Positions 27,907 through 37,022 of a stretch of DNA of 64,000 nucleotides are shown here, piece by piece. The position numbers were made by a program, and so were the translations under genes. The number at the start of each line of letters is the position of its first letter. Position 1 is the first letter of the stretch. The DNA comes from Streptomyces sp. NBRC 110028 (GTDB lineage: Bacteria > Actinomycetota > Actinomycetes > Streptomycetales > Streptomycetaceae). The notes below the pieces were generated by a model. That model saw nothing but the letters and a program-made list of their open reading frames with translations, did no database searches and was not told where the DNA came from. The stretch lies in assembly GCF_001417735.1 (NCBI RefSeq), contig NZ_BBUZ01000024.1, positions 492,094 to 556,093 of the forward strand. Direction: 5' to 3'.

Positions 27907-27963
27907 GAGTCGGTCAGTCACAACAATGTCTCGACGCACACATGACTGACTTCGGTCATGCGG
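27896..27963. promoter_or_regulatory. mirror-image operator pair in the divergent promoter region
   Basis: CCGCATGAC (27896-27904) and GTCAGTCA (27913-27920) are repeated in inverted order as TGACTGAC (27943-27950) and GTCATGCGG (27955-27963). Each copy lies over one of the two divergent promoters, an arrangement suited to coordinate repression with looping. Confidence 0.55.
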
Positions 27964-27972
27964 TGCTATCTT
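27943..27972 (+). promoter_or_regulatory. leaderless promoter of the DeoR gene
   Basis: TGACTG (27943-27948) and TATCTT (27967-27972) are 18 bases apart; GTG 27979 comes six bases after the -10, so transcription should start at or next to the start codon. The -35 and spacer overlap the mirror-image operator. Confidence 0.6.
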
Positions 27973-27978
27973 CAACGC

Positions 27979-28764
27979 GTGACTTCACGCAAACGCCACG
28001 CGAAGATCGTCGAATCGCTCCGGTCGACCGGAGTGGCCTCGGTCCGCGAGCTCGCCGAGAACCTGCAGGTCAGCGAATCGACGATTCGCCGGGACCTGAC
28101 ACTCCTCGACCGCGACGGCGAGCTGGTCCGCACCTACGGCGGAGCGGCGATGTCACCGCGGGGGTCCGCGGAGGCCGCCGGTGAGGAGGCGGCGGCCGAG
28201 GTCCCGTTCGACGTGGTCGCCTCGCGCGACGAGGCGCTGAAGGTCGCGATGGCCGAGGAAGCCGTGAAGCTGGTCGAGGACGACAGCGTGATCGTCCTGG
28301 ACATCGGCACCACGCCCCGGGCCATCGCCCGCCGGCTGCGGGGCCGCCCCGTCACCGTGATCACCAGCAGTCTTGCGGTGCTCGACGAACTCCGCGACGA
28401 CGACGCCGTACGGCTGGTGATGCTCGGCGGCGTGCTGCGCCGCAACTACCAGTCGCTGGTGGGATCCCTCACCGAGCAGGCGCTCCGCCAGGTCAGCGCC
28501 GACCTGCTCTTCCTCAGCTGCACCGGAGTGCGGCCGAGCGGCCATGTGGTGGACAACATGGCCGTCGAGGCGCCCCTGAAGCAGGCCATGATCGAGACCG
28601 CCGGGAAGGTCGTCCTGGTCGCCGCCGAGACCAAGTTCCCCGGCACCGGATCACTGCGCGTGTGCGCGCTCTCCGACATCGACGTCCTGATCACCACCAG
28701 TGGCGCCGACCCCGACACGCTCCAGCTCTGCCGCGAAGCGGACGGAAAGGTGATACTCGCATGA
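27979..28764 (+). CDS. DeoR-family sugar-responsive repressor
   Basis: A 261-residue regulator: N-terminal HTH (residues 1-57; SVRELAENLQVSESTIRRDL is the family signature) and DeoR sensor domain (75-255; VIVLDIGTTPRAIARRL phosphosugar-binding fold, VAAETKF near the end). GTG 27979 is preferred over ATG 27958, which lies upstream of the -10. The ATGA overlap with the GH4 gene couples repressor and enzyme. It probably senses a sugar phosphate from the kinase/GH4 route and controls both divergent units. Confidence 0.88.
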   Translation: MTSRKRHAKIVESLRSTGVASVRELAENLQVSESTIRRDLTLLDRDGELVRTYGGAAMSPRGSAEAAGEEAAAEVPFDVVASRDEALKVAMAEEAVKLVEDDSVIVLDIGTTPRAIARRLRGRPVTVITSSLAVLDELRDDDAVRLVMLGGVLRRNYQSLVGSLTEQALRQVSADLLFLSCTGVRPSGHVVDNMAVEAPLKQAMIETAGKVVLVAAETKFPGTGSLRVCALSDIDVLITTSGADPDTLQLCREADGKVILA

Positions 28765-30116
28765 AGTTGACCATCCTCGGCGGCGGCGGATTCCGCGTGC
28801 CGTACGTCTACCAGGCCCTGCTGCGCGACGAGGGCTCCCCCCGCATCGACGACGTGTGGCTGCACGACACCGACCCGGCCCGCCTCAAGGCCATGGCCGC
28901 CGTGCTCGCCCAGTTCGCCGAGGGCCACGCCGACGCACCCCGGGTGACGGTCGGCACGTCGCTCGACGACGCCCTGGAGGGCGCCGACTTCGTGTTCGCC
29001 GCCATCCGCGTGGGCGGGCTGGCGGGGCGGACGTGTGACGAGCGGGTCGCCCTCGACCTCGACGTGCTCGGCCAGGAGACCACCGGCCCGGGCGGCCTGG
29101 CCTACGGGCTGCGCACCATTCCCGTCATGCTCGACATCGCGCACCGGGTACGGCGCCTGGCACCCCGCGCCTACGTCATCAACTTCACCAACCCGGCCGG
29201 CATGATCACCGAAGCGATGCAGAGCGTCCTCGGCGACCGCGTCCTCGGCATCTGCGACACCCCGTCGGGCCTGGGCCGCCGCATCGCCACGACCCTCGGC
29301 CTGGACCCGTCCCGGGCCCGGTTCGACTACGTCGGCCTCAACCACCTCGGCTGGATGCGCCGCGTCCTGCACGACGGCGAGGACGTCCTGCCCCGCCTGC
29401 TCGAGAGCGACCGCCTCGGCGACCTGGAGGAAGGCGTCGTCTTCGGGCGCGAGTGGCTGCGCGACCTCGGCGTGATCCCCAACGAGTACCTGTACTACTA
29501 CTACTTCAACCGGGAAGCCGTACGCTCCATCCTCGACGCCCCGCAGACCCGCGGCGAGTTCCTCGCCCGCCAGCAGCAGGAGTTCTACCAGCGGGTGACC
29601 GAGGCGGCCGGCGGCTCGGCCGTCTCGCTGTGGCGGAAGACCATCGCCGACCGCAGCGCCAACTACATGGCCGAGGCCAAGGGCGCCGTCCAGGGAGAGG
29701 CGCAGGCCGACGAGAGCTTCCAGCCGGACCCGGCCCACCAGGGATACGCCGGGGTCGCCCTCGCGGTGATGGCCGCGATCAGCCGCAACGAACGCGCCAC
29801 GATGATCCTCAACGTGCGCAACGGAACCACCGTCTCCGCCCTCCCCCAGGACGCCGTCGTCGAGGTGCCCGTGACCATCGACGCCGGTGGCGTGCGCCCG
29901 CTCACCATCACCCAGCCCGACCTGCACCAGAGCGGTCTGATGCAACAGGTCAAGGCGGTCGAGCGCCTGACCATCAGCGCCGCCACCACCGGCTCCCGCA
30001 CCGACGCGGCGAAGGCGTTCTCGCTCCACCCCCTGGTCGACTCGGTGACGGTCGGCCGCAAGCTGCTCGACGGCTACATCGACCGCATCCCCGAAGTGGC
30101 CGCGGTCTTCGACTAG
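28761..30116 (+). CDS. glycoside hydrolase family 4, probable 6-phospho-beta-glucosidase
   Basis: A 451-residue NAD- and metal-dependent cytoplasmic glycosidase working by redox elimination. The dinucleotide motif LTILGGGGFRVPYVYQAL opens the protein, INFTNPAG (about 138) follows, the metal-binding cysteine is in GICDTPSG (about 170) and the metal-binding His in GLNHLGW (about 200). Length matches the family. The locus supplies import (ABC), phosphorylation (PfkB) and cleavage (GH4). Its TAG overlaps the convergent neighbour's stop. Confidence 0.9.
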   Translation: MKLTILGGGGFRVPYVYQALLRDEGSPRIDDVWLHDTDPARLKAMAAVLAQFAEGHADAPRVTVGTSLDDALEGADFVFAAIRVGGLAGRTCDERVALDLDVLGQETTGPGGLAYGLRTIPVMLDIAHRVRRLAPRAYVINFTNPAGMITEAMQSVLGDRVLGICDTPSGLGRRIATTLGLDPSRARFDYVGLNHLGWMRRVLHDGEDVLPRLLESDRLGDLEEGVVFGREWLRDLGVIPNEYLYYYYFNREAVRSILDAPQTRGEFLARQQQEFYQRVTEAAGGSAVSLWRKTIADRSANYMAEAKGAVQGEAQADESFQPDPAHQGYAGVALAVMAAISRNERATMILNVRNGTTVSALPQDAVVEVPVTIDAGGVRPLTITQPDLHQSGLMQQVKAVERLTISAATTGSRTDAAKAFSLHPLVDSVTVGRKLLDGYIDRIPEVAAVFD

Positions 30117-31177
30117 GCCCTGTCCGCCGGTCCCGGGCCCCCCACCCGGGACCAGGCGCGCAGGGCGAGGCCCCGCTCGTCCGTCTTCTGACGCGCCACC
30201 AGCAGCCCGCCGTCCGGCGCGAGCGCGGCCAGGACCACCAGCCCGCGCCCGTCGCGGGCCAGCGCCGGGTGCTGGGCGCCGGGGTCGCCCGACGGCGTCC
30301 ACCACACGCCCGCCGCCTCGTCCTCCGCCGGATGCGCGGCGACGGCCAGCCGGCCGCCGGCGGCGTCGCGGTGCGCCAGTACGGTGCAGTCGTGGCCGTC
30401 CACCGGGGCGCGCAGCACCGCGACCGGGCCGGTGCCCGTCGACCCGCCGAGCGGCGCGGGGGCCGGGGCGTCCGGCCGCCAGGCCATGACCTCACCGCTG
30501 CGGGCGTCGCGCCAGTAGTGGGTGACGGTGCCGGGGCTGGTCTCCACCGCGGACGCCGAATCCGGCCGGGCGTCGGCGGGGACGTCCTCGCCCCGCTTCG
30601 GGGCGGCGCCGGGCTCGGGCTGGTACCAGCGCAGCGCGGCGCCCTTCCCGGCCGGTGCGAGCAGTTCGAGGCGGCCGTCGGCGGTCACCGCCGCCGACAG
30701 GCCGTCCAGCACGTGCGCGCCCTTCCAGTCGGTCCAGCGGTCCCATCCGGCCTTGGGGTTCTGCCGCCGCGCGCTCACCCCGCCCCCGGCGTTGCGGACG
30801 AAGACGCGCAGGGCGCCCGTGGAGTCCACCGCCGCGGCCGGTGCGCCGATCCGCCGCGCCTTGGCGCGGTCCTTGGGGTGCGGGGTGCCCAGGGAGTGCC
30901 ACGCGGTGAGCGGACGGCCGGTCTGGAACTGGGTGGCGTGGACGATGTCGGTCTGTGGCCCGTCCTTGCCCTCCGTGTGCCGGAGCCCCACGAGATGGAC
31001 GTAGCCGTCGGGCCCCTGAGCGGCCGTCACCCGGGACAGTCCGGGGGCCTGGATCAGCCAGGGGCCCGTCCAGTGCGGTCCGCCGGGGCGGTCCTCGGTC
31101 CAGCGGGCGACGCCGTCCGCCACCGGTGCGTAGGCCGTGAGCCTGCCGTCCTTGCCGCGGAACAACCGCAACGCCAT
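30113..31177 (-). CDS. putative beta-propeller protein of unknown function
   Basis: The 354-residue protein (from ATG 31177) consists of repeated blades of about 45-50 residues with Trp-centred strands (ARWTEDRPGGPHWTGPW, TAWHSLGTPHP, GWDRWTDWKG, VTHYWRDARSGEVMAWRP, AGVWWTPSGDPGAQHPAL), resembling PLL/tectonin-like propellers that often bind sugars. There is no signal peptide. A promoter-like TACTAT lies at 31227-31232 on the minus strand, over an alternative ATG at 31228, which favours the downstream start. Function not recognised. Confidence 0.6.
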   Translation of the reverse strand: MALRLFRGKDGRLTAYAPVADGVARWTEDRPGGPHWTGPWLIQAPGLSRVTAAQGPDGYVHLVGLRHTEGKDGPQTDIVHATQFQTGRPLTAWHSLGTPHPKDRAKARRIGAPAAAVDSTGALRVFVRNAGGGVSARRQNPKAGWDRWTDWKGAHVLDGLSAAVTADGRLELLAPAGKGAALRWYQPEPGAAPKRGEDVPADARPDSASAVETSPGTVTHYWRDARSGEVMAWRPDAPAPAPLGGSTGTGPVAVLRAPVDGHDCTVLAHRDAAGGRLAVAAHPAEDEAAGVWWTPSGDPGAQHPALARDGRGLVVLAALAPDGGLLVARQKTDERGLALRAWSRVGGPGPADRA

Positions 31178-31245
31178 GGCCCGCCGACCAACCTTCCCGC
31201 GTCGATGTGTCCGACCCCCGTCGCCCATAGTATTTTGCCTGGTCT

Positions 31246-31650
31246 ATGAGTGGTCTTGTCGGGCTCGTGATCGTGGACGCGGCGAACGTGGTCGGCTCGG
31301 TGCCGGACGGCTGGTGGCGCGACCGGCACGGGGCGGCCGAGCGGCTGCGCGACCGGCTCGGGGCGATCGCGGTGAGCGGCGTCCCGGAGCGCGCGGGCGT
31401 CCCCGGCTGGGCCCGTCAACCGCCCCTGGACATCGTCCTGGTGGTGGAGGGCGCCGCGCGCGGAGTGGTGCCGGTGGAGGGCGTACGGGTGGAGGCCGCG
31501 CCGGGGAGCGCGGACGACCTGATCGTGGAGGTGGTGGCCGGCCGCGACGCGGACCGGCCCTGCCTGGTGGTCACCGCCGACCGGGAGCTGCGGGAGCGGG
31601 TGACGGCGCTGGGCGCGGAGGTCGTGGGCCCGCGCAGCGTCAGGGGTTAG
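31246..31650 (+). CDS. small NYN/PIN-like domain protein
   Basis: A 134-residue protein with the acidic pattern of PIN/NYN nucleases: VIVDAANVVG at residue 8, SADDLIVEVV near 88 and CLVVTADRELRERV near 107. It is often annotated as an NTP pyrophosphohydrolase in streptomycetes, but the motifs fit a metal-dependent RNase fold better. Divergent from the propeller protein with only 68 bases between the starts. Substrate unknown. Confidence 0.65.
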   Translation: MSGLVGLVIVDAANVVGSVPDGWWRDRHGAAERLRDRLGAIAVSGVPERAGVPGWARQPPLDIVLVVEGAARGVVPVEGVRVEAAPGSADDLIVEVVAGRDADRPCLVVTADRELRERVTALGAEVVGPRSVRG

Positions 31651-31677
31651 ACGCACCGTCAGGGGGCCGACGGGGCG

Positions 31678-33216
31678 TCAGCCGCCCGTACCGGACTCGG
31701 TCATCCGGCTGTGGCCGCGCCCGTACAGGACGTAGACGACCAGGCCCAGCACCATCCACACCACGAACCGCAGCCAGGTCTCCGCGGGCAGATTGAGCAT
31801 CAGCCACACCGACGCCGCCACGGAGACGGCGGGCAGCACCGGCACCCATGGCGCCCGGAAGGCGCGGGGCAGGTCGGGGCGGGTGCGGCGGAGGACGATG
31901 ACGCCGAGCGCCACGACGACGAACGCGAAGAGGGTGCCGATGTTCACCAGGGCCGCCAGCTGCTTGATGCTGGTGAACCCGGCGACCACGGCGATGAGGC
32001 CGCCCAGCAGGACCGTCGAGCGGTACGGCGTGCCGTACCGCGGATGCACCTTGGAGAAGACCCGCGGCAGCAGTCCGTCGCGGCTCATCGCGAAGAAGAC
32101 CCGGCTCTGGCCCAGCAGCAGGATCATGCACACGGTGGTGAGCCCGACCGCCGCGCCGAAGCTGATGAGGCCCGCGTAGAAGGGGTGCCCGGTCGCCTTG
32201 AAGGCGTCGGCGAGCGGGGCGTCGACCGACAGCCGGGAGTACTTCTCCATGCCGGTGACCACGATGGACACCGCCACGTAGAGCGCGGTGCAGATGAAGA
32301 GCGAGCCGAGGATGCCGCGCGGCATGTCGTGCTGCGGGTGCTTGGTCTCCTCCGCCGCGGTGGCCACGACGTCGAAGCCGATGAACGCGAAGAAGACCAC
32401 GGCGGCGGCGGTGAAGATTCCCTCGACGCCGTAGGCCGTCGGCTGGTAACCGGCCATCAGCTGGATCAGCGGCGCGTTCAGCCCGGAGGTGGCGGGCGTG
32501 CTCCGGGGCTCGGGGATGAAGGGGTGGTAGTTGTCGCCGTCGATGAAGAAGGAGCCCGCGATGATGACGAGCAGTACGACGGTCACCTTCACCGCGACCA
32601 CGACGGAGGTGACGCGCGCGGACAGCTTCATACCGAGGACCAGGACCGCGGTCAGCACCAGCACCAGCAGGGCGGCGAGGATGTCGAAGGTGAAGCCGCT
32701 CGCCTCGTCGGGGCCGGAGAGCACGGCGGGCAGCCGCCACCCGGCGTTCTCCAGGAGCGAGCGCACGTACCCGGCCCAGCCGACCGCGACCACGGCGGTG
32801 CCGAGCGCGAACTCCAGGACCAGGTCCCAGCCGATGATCCAGGCCGGCAGCTCGCCGAGCGAGGCGTACGAGAAGGTGTACGCGGACCCGGCCACCGGCA
32901 CGGTCGAGGCGAACTCGGCGTAGCACAGCGCGGCCAGCGCGCACACCACGCCCGCGACCACGAAGGCCAGCGCGGTCGCGGGGCCCGCCTGCTGCTTGGC
33001 GACGGACCCGGTGAGCACGAAGATGCCGGTGCCGATGATGACGCCGACGCCGAAGACCGTGAGATCCAGGGCGGACAGCGACCGGGTGAGGGCGTGCTCG
33101 GGCTCCTCGGTGTCCCGGATGGACTGCTCGATCGTCTTCGTCCGCAGATAGGCCGGCCGGGCCTTGCCCCGGGGGCCGCCGCGGCCCCCGTCGCCGTCTG
33201 GTTCCTCATCGCTCAC
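31678..33216 (-). CDS. APC-family amino-acid permease
   Basis: A 512-residue cytoplasmic-membrane transporter with about twelve helices. The first helices carry FGVGVIIGTGIFVLTG, the APC substrate-binding unwound segment, and later FAFIGFDVVATAAEETKHP is typical of the cationic/YfnA-like branch. GTG 33216 is chosen because GGAGGT lies seven bases before it. It stands alone, convergent with the NYN-like gene; likely substrates are basic or neutral amino acids. Confidence 0.88.
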   Translation of the reverse strand: MSDEEPDGDGGRGGPRGKARPAYLRTKTIEQSIRDTEEPEHALTRSLSALDLTVFGVGVIIGTGIFVLTGSVAKQQAGPATALAFVVAGVVCALAALCYAEFASTVPVAGSAYTFSYASLGELPAWIIGWDLVLEFALGTAVVAVGWAGYVRSLLENAGWRLPAVLSGPDEASGFTFDILAALLVLVLTAVLVLGMKLSARVTSVVVAVKVTVVLLVIIAGSFFIDGDNYHPFIPEPRSTPATSGLNAPLIQLMAGYQPTAYGVEGIFTAAAVVFFAFIGFDVVATAAEETKHPQHDMPRGILGSLFICTALYVAVSIVVTGMEKYSRLSVDAPLADAFKATGHPFYAGLISFGAAVGLTTVCMILLLGQSRVFFAMSRDGLLPRVFSKVHPRYGTPYRSTVLLGGLIAVVAGFTSIKQLAALVNIGTLFAFVVVALGVIVLRRTRPDLPRAFRAPWVPVLPAVSVAASVWLMLNLPAETWLRFVVWMVLGLVVYVLYGRGHSRMTESGTGG

Positions 33217-33573
33217 CGGTGACACCTCCACGCCTGCCCCCGCGCGTCATGGTTCTGCCAACCGCCCCGGAGCGAAGCGCACACACTCGGCGACCTCGCC
33301 GATTCACCCGATGGGGGCGGGCGAGCGGGACAGGCACTGGGCCGGTCGGAGCATGAAACGGCCCCGGCCCGGACCTTCGCGGTCCGGGCCGGGGCCCTTG
33401 TGTGACGAAGCTAGTGCCGCGTCAGCCAAGGTTCACCCCGCTCGCCGCCCTGGCACGGCCATCTGCGGCGTTGCCGAATCGACCGAGTAGGCCCACTACG
33501 AGGCCGATCCGGCGCCTTGCAGCTGACCGCGCCAGGACGCCTCGCTACCGGGCAAACCCTGACTGACGCGGCA
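33217..33573. other. intergenic region between permease and dxs
   Basis: The region holds the permease promoter, the dxs terminator and a short inverted-repeat element described separately. I see no gene in it. Confidence 0.6.
33360..33396 (-). terminator. dxs terminator
   Basis: Perfect 16-bp arms (33360-33375 and 33381-33396) with a TTCGC loop; read on the minus strand it is followed by GTTTC. It is now about 180 bases from the dxs stop because a small element lies between. Confidence 0.75.
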
Positions 33574-33577
33574 CTAG
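33411..33577. mobile_element. 167-bp MITE-like element at the 3' end of dxs
   Basis: CTAGTGCCGCGTCAG (33411-33425) is repeated as a perfect inverted copy at 33563-33577, and similarity continues imperfectly to about 30 bases on each side. The element has no coding capacity and begins and ends with CTAG, which may be a four-base target duplication, as used by some IS5-family elements. The dxs stop codon TAG is the end of the element. The interior looks like sequence often repeated in Streptomyces genomes, from memory only. Confidence 0.7.
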
Positions 33578-35535
33578 TCGCGCACCGGCTCGGCGGGGGT
33601 CGCCGGGCGCGTCGCCACGCCCTGCCCCTCCGTACCGGACGGCTCCTCGTAGCCGCCGCCGAGCCGCGACACCAGGCCGGTGATCTGGCGGGCGACGTCC
33701 GGGGCGGTCAGACCGATCTCGGCCATGACCTCCTTGCGGGAGGCGTGCTCCAGGAAGCGCGGCGGGATGCCGAAGTCGCGCACCGGCATGTCGACGCCGG
33801 AGTCGCGCAGCGCCTGGGCGATGGCGGAGCCCACACCGCCGACCCGGCTGTTGTCCTCGACGGTGACGACGACGCGGTGGCGCTCGGCGAGCGCGGGAAG
33901 CTCCTCGTCCACCGGCTTGACCCAGCGCGGGTCGACCACGGTGGCCGAAATGCCCTGCTTGTCCAGAAGGTCGGCGATCTCCAGGCACATCGGGGCGAGC
34001 GCCCCGACCGAGACCAGCAGCACGTCCGGGGTGTCCCCCGCGGCCTCGGCGGGCTCACGCAGCACGTCCATGCCGCCGATCCGGCCGACCGCGGCGACCT
34101 CCGGGCCGACCGCGCCCTTGGAGTACCGCACCACCGTCGGCGCGTCGTCCACCTCGACGGCCTCCCGCAGCTGCGCGCGGACCTGGCCCGCGTCGCGCGG
34201 GGCGGCGATCCGCAGCCCGGGGACGACCTGGAGCAGCGACATGTCCCACATGCCGTTGTGGGAGGCCCCGTCCGAACCGGTGATCCCGGCGCGGTCGAGG
34301 ACGAAGGTGACGCCGCACTTGTGCAGCGCCACGTCCATCAGCACCTGGTCGAAGGCGCGGTTGAGGAACGTGGCGTAGACCGCGAAGACCGGGTGCAGCC
34401 CACCGGTGGCCAGGCCCGCCGCCGACACGGCGCCGTGCTGCTCGGCGATGCCCACGTCGAAGACCCGCTCGGGGAATCGTTTCGCGAACTCGGTGAGGCC
34501 CACCGGGTGCAGCATCGCCGCCGTGATCGCGACGATGTCCTCCCGCTCCTCGCCGAGCTTGACCATCTCCTCGCCGAAGACCGAGGTCCAGTCGGCGCCG
34601 CCCGCCGAGATCGGCAGACCGGTGTCGGGGTGGATCGGGCCGATGCCGTGGAAACGGTCGGTCTCGTCCTGCTCGGCCGGGGTGTAGCCGCGGCCCTTCT
34701 CCGTGAGGCAGTGCACGATGACCGGGCCGCCGAAACGCTTCGCCCGCTGCAGCGCGGACTCCAGCGCCTCGATGTCATGGCCGTCGATCGGGCCGACGTA
34801 CTTCAGCCCCAGGTCCTCGAACATGCCCTGCGGGGCGATGAAGTCCTTCAGCCCCTTCTTGGCGCCGTGCAGCGTCTCGTACAGCGGCCGGCCGACGACC
34901 GGGGTGCGCTCCAGGAGGTCCTTGCCGCGGGCCAGGAAACGCTCGTAGCCGTCGGTGGTGCGCAGCGTGGCGAGGTGGTTCGCGAGGCCGCCGATGGTCG
35001 GCGAGTAGGACCACTCGTTGTCGTTCACGACGATCACGAGCGGACGGTTCTTCGCGGCGGCGATGTTGTTCAGCGCCTCCCAGGCCATCCCGCCGGTCAG
35101 CGCGCCGTCCCCGATGACCGCGACCACATGGTCGTCCTTGCCCCGCAGCTCGTTCGCCTTGGCGATGCCCTCGGCCCAGCCGAGGACGGCGGAGGCGTGG
35201 CTGTTCTCGATGACGTCGTGCTCGGACTCGGCGCGCGACGGGTAACCCGACAGCCCGCCCTTCTTCTTGAGCCGCGTGAAGTCCTGGCGCCCGGTGAGCA
35301 GCTTGTGGACGTAGGACTGGTGGCCGGTGTCCAGCAGCACCTTGTCCCTCGGCGACTCGAAGACCCGGTGCAGGGCGATGGTCAGCTCGACCACACCCAG
35401 ATTGGGCCCGAGATGCCCTCCGGTCTTGGACACTGCGTCGACGAGAAAGGTGCGGATCTCCGCGGCCAGCTGATTCAGCTGCTCCGTGGAGAGCCGGTCC
35501 AGATCGCGCGGTCCCCTGATGCCGGTCAGCAGCAC
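33574..35535 (-). CDS. dxs: 1-deoxy-D-xylulose-5-phosphate synthase
   Basis: A 653-residue thiamine-diphosphate enzyme making DXP from pyruvate and glyceraldehyde-3-phosphate, first step of the MEP isoprenoid route. The N-terminal half has [13 protein letters not shown] and the ThDP motif [16 protein letters not shown]; the middle has DVGIAEQHG with the catalytic Glu; the C-terminal transketolase domain ends with [16 protein letters not shown] 35535 is chosen for AGGAGG five bases upstream and matches the usual [14 protein letters not shown] start. The last 15-20 residues are a variable tail whose stop lies in the inverted repeat of the MITE-like element. Confidence 0.94.
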   Translation of the reverse strand: MLLTGIRGPRDLDRLSTEQLNQLAAEIRTFLVDAVSKTGGHLGPNLGVVELTIALHRVFESPRDKVLLDTGHQSYVHKLLTGRQDFTRLKKKGGLSGYPSRAESEHDVIENSHASAVLGWAEGIAKANELRGKDDHVVAVIGDGALTGGMAWEALNNIAAAKNRPLVIVVNDNEWSYSPTIGGLANHLATLRTTDGYERFLARGKDLLERTPVVGRPLYETLHGAKKGLKDFIAPQGMFEDLGLKYVGPIDGHDIEALESALQRAKRFGGPVIVHCLTEKGRGYTPAEQDETDRFHGIGPIHPDTGLPISAGGADWTSVFGEEMVKLGEEREDIVAITAAMLHPVGLTEFAKRFPERVFDVGIAEQHGAVSAAGLATGGLHPVFAVYATFLNRAFDQVLMDVALHKCGVTFVLDRAGITGSDGASHNGMWDMSLLQVVPGLRIAAPRDAGQVRAQLREAVEVDDAPTVVRYSKGAVGPEVAAVGRIGGMDVLREPAEAAGDTPDVLLVSVGALAPMCLEIADLLDKQGISATVVDPRWVKPVDEELPALAERHRVVVTVEDNSRVGGVGSAIAQALRDSGVDMPVRDFGIPPRFLEHASRKEVMAEIGLTAPDVARQITGLVSRLGGGYEEPSGTEGQGVATRPATPAEPVRD

Positions 35536-35681
35536 CCGTGCCTCCTTGCTGTCGAGCGTCTCCATCGAGCCAGTAGCCCCCGAGAGTCTAATGCTGCCCT
35601 ACGGACAGGCCCGGTTGGTCTCCGGGGCACGGTGTCGGTTCGCGCCCGGCCCTGGAGACGCCCCCGGGGCGGAGGGGGTTC

Positions 35682-37022
35682 CTAACCGCGACCGGCCGAG
35701 CGCTGTGTTCTCCGCGACACCGAGTCGATGACCACGGCGGCCAGCAGCACCGCGCCGGTGATCATGTACTGCACGGAGTTCGCGACGCCCAGCAGGTTCA
35801 TACCCGACGAGATCGACCCGATGACCAGCATGCCGAGCATCGCCGACCACACCGAGCCGCGCCCGCCGAAGAGGCTGGTGCCGCCGATGACCGCGGCCGC
35901 GATGGCCTCCATGAGCAGGTTGCCGGTCCCGGCCTGCTGGCTCGCCGACCCGATCCGGGACGCGATCATGAGACCGCCGAACGCGGCCATCAGCCCGGAC
36001 AGGGCGAACACCGAGATCCGCACGGCGACCACGTTGATGCCCGCGCGGCGGGCGGCCTCGACGCTGCCGCCCAGGGCGATCACCTTGCGTCCGTACGGGG
36101 TACGGCGCACCACGAAGTCGAGCGCGACCAGCACCACCACGAAGATCACCAGGGCGAGCGGCAGGCCCATGTACTCGTTGAGCCGCCAGGCCGCCGCGTA
36201 GGCGATCACCGCGAGCACGGCGGTGCGCACCAGGATCTCGCTCAGCGGCCGGGCGGGTATGCCGACCGCCTTGCGGCGCCGGCTGTCCAGGAACTGGGCG
36301 AGAAAGAATCCGGCCACCGCGACCGTCGCCGCGCCATAGGCGGCGATCAGCTGGCTGAAGTAGTGATCGGTGAGCATGCGCACGAAGCTGTCGTCGTCGA
36401 TGCCGATGGTGCCGGTGGTGCCGAGCACCTGGAGCATCAGCCCGTTCCAGGCCAGCAGACCGGCGAGGGTGACGACGAACGCCGGGACGCCGATCTTGGC
36501 GAAGAAGAAGCCGTGCAGCGCGCCCAGCGCCGCTCCGGCGGCCAGCGCCGCGACCACCGCGATGCCCTCGGGCACGCCGTGGCGCACGTTGAGCACCGCG
36601 AGGGTGGCCGCGGCCAGGCCGCTGAGGGAGCCGACGGACAGGTCGATCTCGCCGAGCAGCAGCACGAAGACGATCCCGACCGAGATCATGCCGGTGCCGC
36701 CGATGAGGATCGACAGGTCGGAGAGGTTCTTGGGTGAGAGGAAGGCGCTGTCCTTCCACTGGAAGACCGCCCAGATGACGGCGATGCCGACGATCACCGG
36801 GACCGCGCCCAGGTCGCCGCTGCGCATCTTGCGGGCGAACTCGTGGAGGTAGCCCTTGAAGCCCTCCTGGCGCACCAGCAGCCGCGGATCGACCACGGTG
36901 ACCGCGTCCTTGGCGACCGGGCTGGCGTCGGCCGGTCCGGCCGGGGCCTTGTTGCCGACGCCGTCCCCGCCGGCCCCCTCCTCGCCATGGGCGTCATTGG
37001 TCTTGTCGAGACGGGTGCTCAC
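35682..37022 (-). CDS. xylH: xylose-type sugar ABC permease
   Basis: A 446-residue membrane subunit of the BPD_transp_2 (RbsC/XylH) type. A long hydrophilic N terminus (about 60 residues) precedes ten or so helices; LGEIDLSVGSLSGLAAATLA and GGTSLFGGRGSVW are family signatures. GTG 37022 overlaps the xylG stop (GTGA). With XylF and XylG it forms a pentose importer, and the ROK regulator upstream supports xylFGH identity. Confidence 0.9.
   Translation of the reverse strand: MSTRLDKTNDAHGEEGAGGDGVGNKAPAGPADASPVAKDAVTVVDPRLLVRQEGFKGYLHEFARKMRSGDLGAVPVIVGIAVIWAVFQWKDSAFLSPKNLSDLSILIGGTGMISVGIVFVLLLGEIDLSVGSLSGLAAATLAVLNVRHGVPEGIAVVAALAAGAALGALHGFFFAKIGVPAFVVTLAGLLAWNGLMLQVLGTTGTIGIDDDSFVRMLTDHYFSQLIAAYGAATVAVAGFFLAQFLDSRRRKAVGIPARPLSEILVRTAVLAVIAYAAAWRLNEYMGLPLALVIFVVVLVALDFVVRRTPYGRKVIALGGSVEAARRAGINVVAVRISVFALSGLMAAFGGLMIASRIGSASQQAGTGNLLMEAIAAAVIGGTSLFGGRGSVWSAMLGMLVIGSISSGMNLLGVANSVQYMITGAVLLAAVVIDSVSRRTQRSAGRG

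Noticed and set aside
33517..35685. 722-codon plus-strand frame opposite dxs
   Set aside because: Shadow of dxs, and it would also run through the inverted-repeat element.
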